A DNA stretch of 52,059 nucleotides from CAYQTE01 sp964420285 (GTDB taxonomy: Bacteria > Planctomycetota > Phycisphaerae > Tepidisphaerales > Tepidisphaeraceae): positions 1 through 52,059 of the forward strand of contig CAYQTE010000030.1 of assembly GCA_964420285.1 (NCBI GenBank), read 5' to 3'. This document shows, one piece after another, positions 36,210 to 45,176 of this stretch. Position numbers and translations under genes: made by a program. Below the pieces are notes generated by a model. It was not told the DNA's origin, made no database searches, and saw only the letters and a list, made by a program, of their open reading frames with translations. Position 1 is the first letter of the stretch; every line of letters begins with the position of its first letter.

Positions 36210-37027
36210 TACGAGTGCCGCTCAATCCAACCTGGCCGCAGTCGGTAAAGGAAAGCCACCACTACGACGAACTGGAATTGTGGGGCGACAGGTCCAGCCT
36301 TGGCTATGCCTATGCATATCGCAATCGCGCCCAGACGGCCATCGATCTGGTCAAACAGGCTGCGGCCCCGCCGGCTCGCGTTCTCGATCTCGCCGCCGCC
36401 CAGGGGAATTTCACCCTCAAGCTGGCGGAAATGGGATATCGCGTTCTTTGGAACGATCTGCGGGTCGAACTGGCCGATTACGTCCGCCAGAAATATGAAT
36501 TCGGACAGGTCGAGTATTACGCGGGAAACGTCTTCGATCTGCCGACCGAGAAGATCGGACTGTTCGATGTCATTCTCGCCACCGAGATCATCGAGCACGT
36601 GGCGCATCCCGACGATTTCCTCAAGAAACTGGCCAGCCTGCTGGCAAAAGACGGAACAATCGTCCTGACCACGCCCAACGGCGGGTATTTCCGCAACAAG
36701 CTGCCGCGGTTTTCCGACTGCCCCGATCCGTCGGTCTACGAGTCGGTGCAGTTCCGGCCTAACGCCGACGGACACATCTTCCTGCTCCACATGGATGAGA
36801 TGATCGCGCTGGCGGGCAAGGCGGGGCTGGAGGTCCAGCGGCTGTCGCTTTTCACCAATCCGCTGACCAGCGGGCACGTCAAGACCGAACCGATCCTCCG
36901 CGTGCTGCCCAGGTCGCTGGTGAATGTTCTGGAAAAGGCCACCGAGAGCCTGCCGATGGCGATGCAGCGGGTGGTCAATGTTCACATGGCGGTGTCGCTG
37001 AAACGCCGAACTGATCTGGCGGCCTGA
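36206..37027 (+). CDS. Class I SAM-dependent methyltransferase
   Basis: 273 residues. The SAM-binding loop is ARVLDLAAAQGNFTLKLAEM, the acidic strand-2 position is in VLWNDLRVELADYV, and the post-motif region is DVILATEIIEHVAHPDDFLK. TIVLTTPNGGYFRNKLPRFS resembles UbiG/Methyltransf_11-type proteins found in glycan loci. It may O-methylate a sugar of the repeat unit or cap the chain. Capping would suit the presence of a Wzt cargo domain. It overlaps the upstream gene by four bases. Confidence 0.86.
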   Translation: MIRVPLNPTWPQSVKESHHYDELELWGDRSSLGYAYAYRNRAQTAIDLVKQAAAPPARVLDLAAAQGNFTLKLAEMGYRVLWNDLRVELADYVRQKYEFGQVEYYAGNVFDLPTEKIGLFDVILATEIIEHVAHPDDFLKKLASLLAKDGTIVLTTPNGGYFRNKLPRFSDCPDPSVYESVQFRPNADGHIFLLHMDEMIALAGKAGLEVQRLSLFTNPLTSGHVKTEPILRVLPRSLVNVLEKATESLPMAMQRVVNVHMAVSLKRRTDLAA

Positions 37028-37031
37028 TCAC

Positions 37032-38255
37032 ATGAAGATACTCTTTTGCAGCCCGACTCGTCTGGATCGCACACTTGGAGCGCCCAAGGTGGTGATCGAG
37101 TTGGCCGAGGGCTTGCGCGGCGAAGGGTGCCATTGCGACCTGATCGGTCCGGAGGATCTGGGAAATGGCCTGCCGATGGGCCGGGTCGATCCGGATCGTT
37201 ACGCCGAGGGTTTGCGGGATTTCCTTCGCGAAAAGGCCGCGGAGTATGACGTCGTGGATTATGACCACGAATATCTGCCGTTCGATCGCAGCGAATTCCC
37301 GCCAACCACGCTGATGGTGGCGCGGTCGGTACTGCTGCACTATCACTTCGGCGACATCAAGATACCCATGCCCAAGACTCCCAGGGCGATCGCCGCACGG
37401 ATAGTTCGCGGATTTCTTTCCCGCTCGACGTGGGCGCGGAATCGCAACCGGGCCGATCGCACCGCCCAGCAGGCCGATTTGTTCGTCTCCCTCAATTCCT
37501 ATGACGGCAAGGCGCTGGTGCGGCATGGCATCGCGGCGTCGAAAATCGCGGTGGTCGGCCTGGGGTTGCATCCTGAGCGGTTCGTTGCCCTCAGCCGCGC
37601 CTGCTCAAATCGCACCGGCCCGCCTACCATCGCCTTCGTCGGCACTTTCGATTACCGCAAGGGCTGCCTCGATTTCCCGCGGATCGTCTCTGATTTGTAC
37701 GCAGCGATCCCCGGCGCGAAATTCCGGCTGATCGGCACGTGCGGACTGTTTCAAACGGCCGCACAAGTGCTGGCGCATTTCCCCAGGCGGTTACGGCCAA
37801 TCATCGAAGTCATCCCGCGATTTGCCCCCGATGAGCTGCCGTCGCTCCTGCAGCCGTGCGTCGCCGGAGTTTTCCCCTCCTACATCGAGGGGTTCGGGTT
37901 TGGCGTCCTGGAGATGTTAGCCGCCGGATTACCCGTCATCGCTTACGACGCCCCGGGGCCGCCCGATATGCTCCCCCAGCGCTGGCTGGCGCCGCGGGGC
38001 GATGCCCGGCACATGGCCGGCCAGCTTATCCAACTCCTTCGCGACCCGGCCGTTCTCAGCAGCGAAAGCGCCTTCGCTCGCGATCTGGCCGCCAGCTTTA
38101 CATGGAAGCGCGCGGCCGAGAAGACGCTCAGCGCCTATCGCCGCGCCCGCGAGACGCTCCTGCACGCATTGCCGTCGCGAGTTGACGGCCAGAGCAGACC
38201 CCGGCTTGAGCCGACCTCGCGCAGCGTGGCGGTCGAAGCACCAACAGTCGGCTGA
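37032..38255 (+). CDS. GT4-family glycosyltransferase
   Basis: 407 residues. MKILFCSPTRLDRTLGAPKV opens the first lobe and TIAFVGTFDYRKGCLDFPRI the second. The donor motif is YIEGFGFGVLEMLAAGLPVI with intact E-x7-E. It starts four bases after the methyltransferase gene and ends seven bases before a GT8 gene. Donor and acceptor are unknown. Confidence 0.87.
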   Translation: MKILFCSPTRLDRTLGAPKVVIELAEGLRGEGCHCDLIGPEDLGNGLPMGRVDPDRYAEGLRDFLREKAAEYDVVDYDHEYLPFDRSEFPPTTLMVARSVLLHYHFGDIKIPMPKTPRAIAARIVRGFLSRSTWARNRNRADRTAQQADLFVSLNSYDGKALVRHGIAASKIAVVGLGLHPERFVALSRACSNRTGPPTIAFVGTFDYRKGCLDFPRIVSDLYAAIPGAKFRLIGTCGLFQTAAQVLAHFPRRLRPIIEVIPRFAPDELPSLLQPCVAGVFPSYIEGFGFGVLEMLAAGLPVIAYDAPGPPDMLPQRWLAPRGDARHMAGQLIQLLRDPAVLSSESAFARDLAASFTWKRAAEKTLSAYRRARETLLHALPSRVDGQSRPRLEPTSRSVAVEAPTVG

Positions 38256-38262
38256 TTGCCTT

Positions 38263-39231
38263 ATGGCCCCCGAGATTTCTATCGTCTGTGCCGCGGATGA
38301 ACGGTTTGCCATGCCGTTGGCGGTGATGTTGCGCTCGGCGGCGGCAACCTGTTCTCGACCCGTGCGGGCGTTTGTTCTCAGCAATGAGCTTTCCGACCGG
38401 GCCAAACGCGAAATTGAAGCCGCGTGCAACCGGCACCCGCGCCCGCCGGCCATCGAGTGGCTTGATGCGGAAACCGACTACCTGCGCGACGCGCCCAAGG
38501 GATTGTCCCACCTGAGCCGGGCGACGTATCTGCGGTTTGCCATCGGGCGCCTTATTTCCCAGTCGGTCAGGCGGATCATCTACCTGGACTGTGATCTCCT
38601 GGTTGTGCGCGACATCACCCCGCTTTGGGACATGCCCATGGAGGACAACACCATCCGAGCCGTGCGGGATTTCTGGACCCCCGCCGTGGGCCAGCCCAAT
38701 GCCCTGGCGTATTGCATCTCCGAAATCGGAATTGATCCGTCCCATCCGATGTTCAACGCGGGCGTGCTCCTGATCGATCTCGACGCCTATCGGCAAGAGC
38801 ACGTGGAAGATCGCTGCGTCGAATTCATCGGCCGATGGGCAAAACATATTCGTTCGGCCGACCAGGACGCCCTCAACGGGGTTCTTTGGAACCGCTGGAA
38901 GCCGCTGGATTTCCAGTGGAATGTGCAGACCGGGGCATGGGAGGATTTCAAGAGCAGTGCGCTGCTCGACGCGACACAAAAGGCGGCGCTGCGCGATGTT
39001 GACCCGGCCATCCTCCACTTCAGCGGCGCCAACAAGCCCTGGAACAGCGGGTTGAGATCGCCGCGGTGCGAACAATATGTCCGCAGCGTTGGCGACAGCG
39101 GATGGTTTGGAAAGACGGGATTTCAGATGTGGAAGGCCCGGCGCGCGGCCGTTTGCATCCGGTCGGCGGCTCTCAACCGGTTCGCGTCCTTTCAGGCTCG
39201 GCGCAGGCAGGCTTCCGGATCGCAGGTGTAA
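38263..39231 (+). CDS. GT8-family glycosyltransferase
   Basis: 322 residues from ATG 38263. GT8 features appear in order: EISIVCAADERFAMPLAVML, SRATYLRFAIGRLI, the metal-binding YLDCDLLV, HPMFNAGVLLIDLDAY, ADQDALNGVL and HFSGANKPW. Such retaining enzymes usually transfer galactose, glucose or galacturonate to lipopolysaccharide or capsule. It starts seven bases after the GT4 gene and ends four before the next. Confidence 0.9.
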   Translation: MAPEISIVCAADERFAMPLAVMLRSAAATCSRPVRAFVLSNELSDRAKREIEAACNRHPRPPAIEWLDAETDYLRDAPKGLSHLSRATYLRFAIGRLISQSVRRIIYLDCDLLVVRDITPLWDMPMEDNTIRAVRDFWTPAVGQPNALAYCISEIGIDPSHPMFNAGVLLIDLDAYRQEHVEDRCVEFIGRWAKHIRSADQDALNGVLWNRWKPLDFQWNVQTGAWEDFKSSALLDATQKAALRDVDPAILHFSGANKPWNSGLRSPRCEQYVRSVGDSGWFGKTGFQMWKARRAAVCIRSAALNRFASFQARRRQASGSQV

Positions 39232-39235
39232 GAGG

Positions 39236-40324
39236 ATGAAAGATTCGCCGGTCAATCTCGTGATCATCACACCCGTGCGGAACGAGGCCTGGATCCTCCC
39301 CAGGTTTCTGGCGGTGGCCGAACGCGTGGCCGATGCCATCATCGTGCTGGATCAGAATTCCACCGACGGCAGCATCGAGATTTGCAAGTCGCACCCGAAA
39401 GTCGTCCTGCTGCAAAACCCCAGTTCCACGTACGATGAGGCACAGCGGCAGAAGATCCTCATCGACGCGGCCCGTCGCCTGGTGCCGATGCCGCGAGTCC
39501 TCCTGGCTCTGGACGCCGACGAGATCGTCGCGGCCAATGCGCCATCCTCGGCCGACTGGAAACGCGGTCTGGCCGCGCAGCCCGGAACCGTCTTGATGAT
39601 CGAAAAGCCCACGTTTCTGGGCGACATTGATCATGTCATTCGCTACCCCGAAGGGTTTCCGCTCGGATTTGTCGACGACAATTCCGTCCATGAGCCGCGA
39701 TTGATCCACAGCACGCGCGTGCCCATGCCGGCCGGCGCACCCCAGCTTCAACTGGACGACGTGAAGATTCTGCACTATGCGCTGCTTCGACCCCGGGCAC
39801 AGGCGGCCAAGAACCGCATGTACAGCGTCATTGAGAACGTTGCCGGCACGCGCCATCTCTTCTCGCGTCGAGAGGTTTATCGAACGGGTAAGGATTATTC
39901 GCTGGAGGGCCCGGTACAGCGCACGCCCGCACAGTGGCTTGCCGGCTGGGAACAGGCCGGTATCGACATGCGGACAGTTTCGGACGACCCGCCGCACTGG
40001 CAGGACATGGAGGTTCTGCGTCTCTTCGCCGAGCATGGAACCAGGCGATTCTGGCTTGAGGACATCTGGGATCAGGACTGGGAAGCCTGCCGGCAGGCGG
40101 CCCGCGCCAAGGGCGCAGTCCCCGTTCCCAGGCGTCCCGTTCAACCGCCGCCCGCTGTCATTCAATGGATGCTGCGGCTGCCGGATTTCGGATACCGCGC
40201 GATTCGAGCGGCCCGCTCGAGGATCCGTTCACCCCATGGCGCTTCAGCGGCCCCTCGCTGCGACACCGCCGACCAGCCGTCCGCGGCAAAGACCCCTGCT
40301 TCCCCTTTACATGGAATACGATGA
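39236..40324 (+). CDS. GT2-family glycosyltransferase
   Basis: 362 residues from ATG 39236. The GT-A core includes NLVIITPVRNEAWILPRFL, AIIVLDQNSTDGS and the metal-binding LALDADE. RLIHSTRVPMPAGAP and the long Trp-rich segment QWLAGWEQAGIDMRTVSDDP are not diagnostic for a sugar. An AGAGG lies directly against the start codon, closer than usual, so expression may depend on coupling to the gene four bases upstream. Its stop overlaps the next start (ATGA). Confidence 0.84.
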   Translation: MKDSPVNLVIITPVRNEAWILPRFLAVAERVADAIIVLDQNSTDGSIEICKSHPKVVLLQNPSSTYDEAQRQKILIDAARRLVPMPRVLLALDADEIVAANAPSSADWKRGLAAQPGTVLMIEKPTFLGDIDHVIRYPEGFPLGFVDDNSVHEPRLIHSTRVPMPAGAPQLQLDDVKILHYALLRPRAQAAKNRMYSVIENVAGTRHLFSRREVYRTGKDYSLEGPVQRTPAQWLAGWEQAGIDMRTVSDDPPHWQDMEVLRLFAEHGTRRFWLEDIWDQDWEACRQAARAKGAVPVPRRPVQPPPAVIQWMLRLPDFGYRAIRAARSRIRSPHGASAAPRCDTADQPSAAKTPASPLHGIR

Positions 40325-41559
40325 TGGGCACGATGGAATCTACAATCGAGATCGATGCGCCCAGCCGTCATCGATCAAAGGCCGGATCGAAATCGTGGCC
40401 GGCCGGCCGGCGACCCCGCATTGCGATCGTCACCTCCGCGCTGCCACCGCAGCTTGACGGCATCGGCGACCATTCCAGCCGCCTGGCCTCAGTCATGTCG
40501 GTGTATGCGGATGTGACCATCTACACCGCCGAGGGTTTCGTCCCGGATGCCCTGCGCGGAGTCCAGGTCGTTCAGTCGTTCGATCCCGCATCCTGGCCAA
40601 CCGTCATGAACCTCATCGACGCCATCGTGGCCAACCCGCCCGACTGGCTCATCGTCCAATACAATCCGTTCTGCTACGGCCGCCGGGGCTTTAACCCCTA
40701 TCTGGCCCGGGCTCTGCGGCAATTGCGCCGAGCCTGCCCGCGCATGCGCCTGGCGGTGATGATTCACGAAATGTATATGCCGGCGAATTCACCCGCCAAC
40801 ACCCTGATGTCGATGTATCAACGTTGGCAGTTCGCCGCGATAACGTCGATCGCCGACCTCTCGCTGTTCTCGACAGGGCCGTGGCACGACGAGTATCGAC
40901 GGCGACATCCCACGCGGCGATCGCTCCATATGCCGGTCGGGTCCAATCTGGACCTGGTGTCGGCCGACCGCCAGGATGTCCGCGTTGAACTGGGACTGCC
41001 GCCTGACGCCATCGTGCTGGGGACTTTTGGAGGTCACCATCCGTCCCGGCTTCTGGACCGGCTGGCGGAAGTGGGACACGGCCTGCGGGCCGGTGGATAC
41101 GACGTTCGCATTCTGGCAATTGGCCCGGCGGGGCCCGTGGTTCGAGCCAAGATGTCCAATCTCCCCATCATCGATCTGGGTTCGCTGGCGCCCGACAGCG
41201 TCTCACGCTATTTCAGGGCCATCGATATCTACTGCTGTCCTTTTTTCGACGGCGTATCGACACGGCGCGGCTCGTTCTTCGCCGGAATGCAGCACGGATT
41301 GGCCGTCGTCACCACCGATGGATACCACACCGACGATGGCCTGCGGCGACTGCATGGCGATGCGATTCTGGCGGTTCCATCGGAAAACCCGGCGGCCTAC
41401 ATGGACGCCGTCATGCGACTGGCTCGCGATCCCGTCCTGCGGAATGCCATGGGGGAACGCGCTCGCAAGGGTTTTGAGTCAAGCTACGCCCTGCCCGTCC
41501 TGGCTAAGAAATGGCGCGATGCCCTGGAACTGACGGCCGATGAGGCACAAAACCAATGA
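40321..41559 (+). CDS. Divergent GT4-like glycosyltransferase
   Basis: 412 residues from ATG 40321 (a second ATG follows at 40324). RIAIVTSALPPQLDGIGDHS begins the fold after a basic 35-residue leader. The second lobe is seen in IVLGTFGGHHPSRLLDRLAE. In the donor region the usual E-x7-E is replaced by FDGVSTRRGSFFAGMQHGLA, so the catalytic details may differ from its neighbours. Four-base ATGA overlaps at both ends mark tight coupling. Confidence 0.82.
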   Translation: MMGTMESTIEIDAPSRHRSKAGSKSWPAGRRPRIAIVTSALPPQLDGIGDHSSRLASVMSVYADVTIYTAEGFVPDALRGVQVVQSFDPASWPTVMNLIDAIVANPPDWLIVQYNPFCYGRRGFNPYLARALRQLRRACPRMRLAVMIHEMYMPANSPANTLMSMYQRWQFAAITSIADLSLFSTGPWHDEYRRRHPTRRSLHMPVGSNLDLVSADRQDVRVELGLPPDAIVLGTFGGHHPSRLLDRLAEVGHGLRAGGYDVRILAIGPAGPVVRAKMSNLPIIDLGSLAPDSVSRYFRAIDIYCCPFFDGVSTRRGSFFAGMQHGLAVVTTDGYHTDDGLRRLHGDAILAVPSENPAAYMDAVMRLARDPVLRNAMGERARKGFESSYALPVLAKKWRDALELTADEAQNQ

Positions 41560-42737
41560 CCCACCTGGCCCTGGACCAAACCCTGACGGCGCCTACCGTA
41601 TTGATCGTGATGCCTCTGGCCGATCAACGCGGCGGAGCGGAAATGGCGCTGCTCCATCTCCTTCAGGCCGCCAGTCCGATTCGCTGGCACGTCGTGTTTC
41701 TGGAAGACGGTCCGATGGTCGCGCAGGCGCGGGCGCTGGGGGTCGGCGCCACGGTCATCAAGGCCGGCCGCGTCCGCCAGCCACACAAGTTCGCCGCCAC
41801 CATCATTTCCATTACGCGCCTGGCCCGGCGAATCCACGCTCGCGCCATGCTCGCCTGGATGGCCAAGGCCCACCTGTATTGCGGTCCGGCGGCCAAGCTG
41901 GCGCGCATCCCGGCTGTCTGGTTCCAGCACGGCCTGCCTTCCATCGGCGGGATCATCGACAGCGTCGCCGCCCGCATTCCCGCCGCCGGATCGTTGGCCT
42001 GCTCCCAATTTGTCGCCGATGCACAAATGAAAATGATGCCCGGAATTCCCGTGCGCGTCGTTCATCCGGCCACCGACCTGGCTCGTTTCTGCCCCGGCAC
42101 GCTTCCCTCCCCCGCCGCCTGCCGGCAGCAAACCGGCCTACCGCCGGCCGGGCCCCTGATCGGCATCTTCGGCCGCTTGCAGAGTTGGAAGGGCATACAC
42201 GTGTTCATCGCCTCGCTTCCGCGCGTCCTGGTCCGCTACCCAACGGCGACGGCGGTGGTCGTCGGCGGCGCCTGGCACCTTGAGCACCAGTACGAATCGG
42301 AATTGCACCGTCAGGTGGAAACGCTCAAGCTCGAAGGCCGCGTCATATTCGCCGGCCATCAGCAGAACATCCCCCAGTGGATGCAGGCCTGTGACGTCCT
42401 GGTGCATGCCGCCGATCATGAACCCTTTGGCATGACCGTCGTCGAAGCCATGTCGCTCGGCAAGCCCGTCGTCGCCGGCGCTGCCGGCGGACCCCGCGAA
42501 GTCATTACCGACGGCGTTCACGGCCTGCTCGTGCCGTTCGGCGATTCCGAGGGAATTGCCGCCGCGATCCTCCGCTATCTGGACGACCGGACTCTGGCCA
42601 GTACGATCGGGGGAGCGGCCCTGGAGCGGGCGCAATATTTCTCCGTCGAGCGCTTTGCCCGAAGCGTCTGCGACGCGCTGAATCAATGGATGCTCCCGCC
42701 GGATACTAAGCCTCCGGCGTGCCTTCACCCTGGTTGA
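41556..42737 (+). CDS. GT4-family glycosyltransferase
   Basis: 393 residues. TVLIVMPLADQRGGAEMALL opens the protein, IGIFGRLQSWKGIHVFIASL the donor lobe, and HEPFGMTVVEAMSLGKPVV gives an intact E-x7-E motif. It resembles the GT4 protein encoded at 45176 in its N-terminal GG(A/G)E-AL motif and its IFGR/LVGR-WKG stretch, so the two may be related by duplication. It lies nine bases before the FHA-polymerase gene. Confidence 0.88.
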   Translation: MTHLALDQTLTAPTVLIVMPLADQRGGAEMALLHLLQAASPIRWHVVFLEDGPMVAQARALGVGATVIKAGRVRQPHKFAATIISITRLARRIHARAMLAWMAKAHLYCGPAAKLARIPAVWFQHGLPSIGGIIDSVAARIPAAGSLACSQFVADAQMKMMPGIPVRVVHPATDLARFCPGTLPSPAACRQQTGLPPAGPLIGIFGRLQSWKGIHVFIASLPRVLVRYPTATAVVVGGAWHLEHQYESELHRQVETLKLEGRVIFAGHQQNIPQWMQACDVLVHAADHEPFGMTVVEAMSLGKPVVAGAAGGPREVITDGVHGLLVPFGDSEGIAAAILRYLDDRTLASTIGGAALERAQYFSVERFARSVCDALNQWMLPPDTKPPACLHPG

Positions 42738-42746
42738 CCGAGAACA

Positions 42747-45176
42747 ATGCCCTCCAAGTCCGACGAATCATCCGCCAGCCGAGCACCGCAGCTCATACCG
42801 CTTGGGCTGAACGCGGGCGAGTCGTCGGCGTCGCTGCGCCGCGCAGTCACGCTGATCGGTTCGGAACACGATTGCCACATCCAACTGCAGTCCTCCACCG
42901 TCAGCAGCCATCACGCGATGATCGTCCGAACGCGCGATGCCATCCACATCCGGGATCTGGCCAGCCGAACCGGAATCGTCGTCAACGGCCGACCGCTCCG
43001 CGAGGGCCGGCTGGTCGAAGGCGACGAACTGTGCATCGGCAAGTTCATTTTTCGATTCTCCGCCGCACCCAAACCCAATCCGTCGCGAGATGCAGCGACG
43101 CCACGCCCGGACACCCACGGCGAGCAGCCGCCCCTTCCGGTCTCGGTACGTATACTCCTGATCGGCCGGGACGCCGGCTGCGATGTTCAGATTGTCGGCG
43201 AAACTGTCTCCGGGCGGCACGCGGTCGTCCTGGTTGCCAATCACGAAGGATACATTCGCGATTTGAACTCGCGCACCGGCACGTTCGTTAACGGCCAGAA
43301 GATCCACCAGCAGAAGCTGCACAAGGGCGACAAGATCCGCATTGGCCCGGCGACCCTGAAGGTCCGGCACGACGATTGGGCCGTGTTTGCCGAAGCCGAG
43401 AAACCGAGTCACACCCTTCTCGACCAGTCGAGAGAGTCGCCGGCCGCCAGTGCGGCATTGGGAACACAGACGCTTGTCGATGAGGCGCCCCAGACGGCTA
43501 CGCCGCCGCCGGCTCGGATTCGTCCCCAGCCGCCGCCGATTGCCGCCCGCACCATGGTCCCGGTGGCGCCCCCCCTGCCACCGGTTCACGCGCATCCGCC
43601 CGCGGCCGCGGCGAGCGAGGCGTCGACGGACGTTGGCGCCGACTCCGGCGCGAAACTCAATGCCAGCCTGCCCGCGCCCGACGCGGACAGACCGCCGTTT
43701 CGGCAGCGCGTGCGCCGCCGCAACCAGCGCCCCGCGCAATGGACGCAATGGCCCCTCTATTTCACCTGGTATGCCCTGGGGTGCCAGGTCGCGCTTCTGT
43801 TCCTCGGCGACACGCCACTGCGTCTTCCGCTGCGCATCGCCACCTACGGCGGCAGTCTTCTCCTGCTCATGCTGCTCCCGCCCAAATATCAAACGCACCC
43901 CTCGCTGAGGCTGCTGAAATGGATGCCGGCCATCCTTGCCATCGGCCTGCTGCACCCCGAGCACAACACCATGATGGCCGGCCTGGCCCAAATCCTCTTG
44001 TATGTCTCCATCTACGCCCCGCTGGCCTGGGTGGCCGGCTCGAAACCTGATTTCGCCGTCTTCCGTCGAATCCTCCTTGTGCTGTGGATGTTCAATCTGG
44101 CCAGTGCGGCCACCGGCGTTTTGCAGGTGTATTTTCCCGGCCAGTTCCAGGGAGCGACCTCGTCTCTGGTCAGTTCCCGCGCAACCTTTCAACAGGGCGC
44201 GGCTGACGTGGTCCTGGCCGACGGAACGCGCATATTGCGGCCGTTCGGCCTCACCGACACCCCCGGCGGCGCGGCCGAAGGCGCCCTCAACGCCATCATT
44301 CTCGGCGCCGGCATTCTGCTGGCCGAGCGACATCCGCTGCTGAGATCGTGTGCGGCGGCGGGCATGCTCGTGAGTCTTTTCGCGATCTTTCTCTCGCAGG
44401 TCCGCGTCGAACTGGTCATGGCGGTTGTCTGCGTGATCGTCCTGCTGGGCATGCTGATGCGGCGAGGCGAATGGAACAAGGTCATCGCCACCGCCACCGT
44501 GATCGGCGCCGTCGCGATTTTCGGAGCGGCCTGGGCCTTTGCCATCGGCGGCAAACAAACCATCGAACGCTTCGCCACGCTCACGGCGGAGAATCCGGCC
44601 GACGTCTACTCGGCCAATCGCGGATTCTTCCTCAACGAATTGATCACCTACGACCTGCCGAAATACCCGTTTGGCGCCGGACTGGGCCGATGGGGAATGA
44701 TGAATTACTACTTCGGCAATCAAAACGACCCGCTCTATTCCGAAATCATGTGGACATCGTGGCTGTTCGACGGCGGGATCGCGCTGGTTCTTGTTTACGT
44801 GTCGGCTTTCGGCATCGCGATGTGGCTGTCATGGAAACTGGCCGTTCGGCGGGCGGATCAATTGGGGTTATGGAGCGGCGTTGTCTTCGCATTGAACATC
44901 GCCGCATTGGCCGGCACTTTTGTCTTTCCCCTGTTTACCATTCAGGCGGGAATGGAAATCTGGATGATCAATGCCTGCCTCTTCTCCGCGTCGTTAGCCG
45001 CTGTAGACACAACGCAGCGGGAATCTTCTCGCGATCCGGCCGCTGTCGAAGTGGCGCCGTCCGGCGCGGATGATGCCCGGCCATCGCGGCGCCGGCGGCG
45101 CGCAACCGCCGAACGGCGCGGCCGCCGCCGCTTTGAGCTTCAGGGCGCTGCCGTCCCGGACGCAAGAGGTATGTGA
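42747..45176 (+). CDS. Two FHA domains fused to an O-antigen ligase/polymerase-like membrane protein
   Basis: 809 residues. FHA1 (about 30-108) has Ser53-x-x-His56 and Asn80-Gly81, but GS (38-39) where most FHA domains have GR. FHA2 (about 134-210) is canonical: Gly140-Arg141, Ser155-x-x-His158, NSRTG (174-178), Asn182-Gly183. A Pro/Ala-rich linker (about 215-330) contains TLLD (223-226) and TLVD (242-245). From about 333 to 755 there are ten or more membrane spans with a large outer loop (FQQGAADVVLADGTRILRPF and nearby), the pattern of Wzy/WaaL-type proteins. The tail is strongly basic (RPSRRRRRATAERRGRRR). FHA domains bind phosphothreonine, so phosphorylation may control polymerisation or ligation. 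The polymerase label rests on topology and context, not on a decisive motif. Confidence 0.85.
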   Translation: MPSKSDESSASRAPQLIPLGLNAGESSASLRRAVTLIGSEHDCHIQLQSSTVSSHHAMIVRTRDAIHIRDLASRTGIVVNGRPLREGRLVEGDELCIGKFIFRFSAAPKPNPSRDAATPRPDTHGEQPPLPVSVRILLIGRDAGCDVQIVGETVSGRHAVVLVANHEGYIRDLNSRTGTFVNGQKIHQQKLHKGDKIRIGPATLKVRHDDWAVFAEAEKPSHTLLDQSRESPAASAALGTQTLVDEAPQTATPPPARIRPQPPPIAARTMVPVAPPLPPVHAHPPAAAASEASTDVGADSGAKLNASLPAPDADRPPFRQRVRRRNQRPAQWTQWPLYFTWYALGCQVALLFLGDTPLRLPLRIATYGGSLLLLMLLPPKYQTHPSLRLLKWMPAILAIGLLHPEHNTMMAGLAQILLYVSIYAPLAWVAGSKPDFAVFRRILLVLWMFNLASAATGVLQVYFPGQFQGATSSLVSSRATFQQGAADVVLADGTRILRPFGLTDTPGGAAEGALNAIILGAGILLAERHPLLRSCAAAGMLVSLFAIFLSQVRVELVMAVVCVIVLLGMLMRRGEWNKVIATATVIGAVAIFGAAWAFAIGGKQTIERFATLTAENPADVYSANRGFFLNELITYDLPKYPFGAGLGRWGMMNYYFGNQNDPLYSEIMWTSWLFDGGIALVLVYVSAFGIAMWLSWKLAVRRADQLGLWSGVVFALNIAALAGTFVFPLFTIQAGMEIWMINACLFSASLAAVDTTQRESSRDPAAVEVAPSGADDARPSRRRRRATAERRGRRRFELQGAAVPDARGM

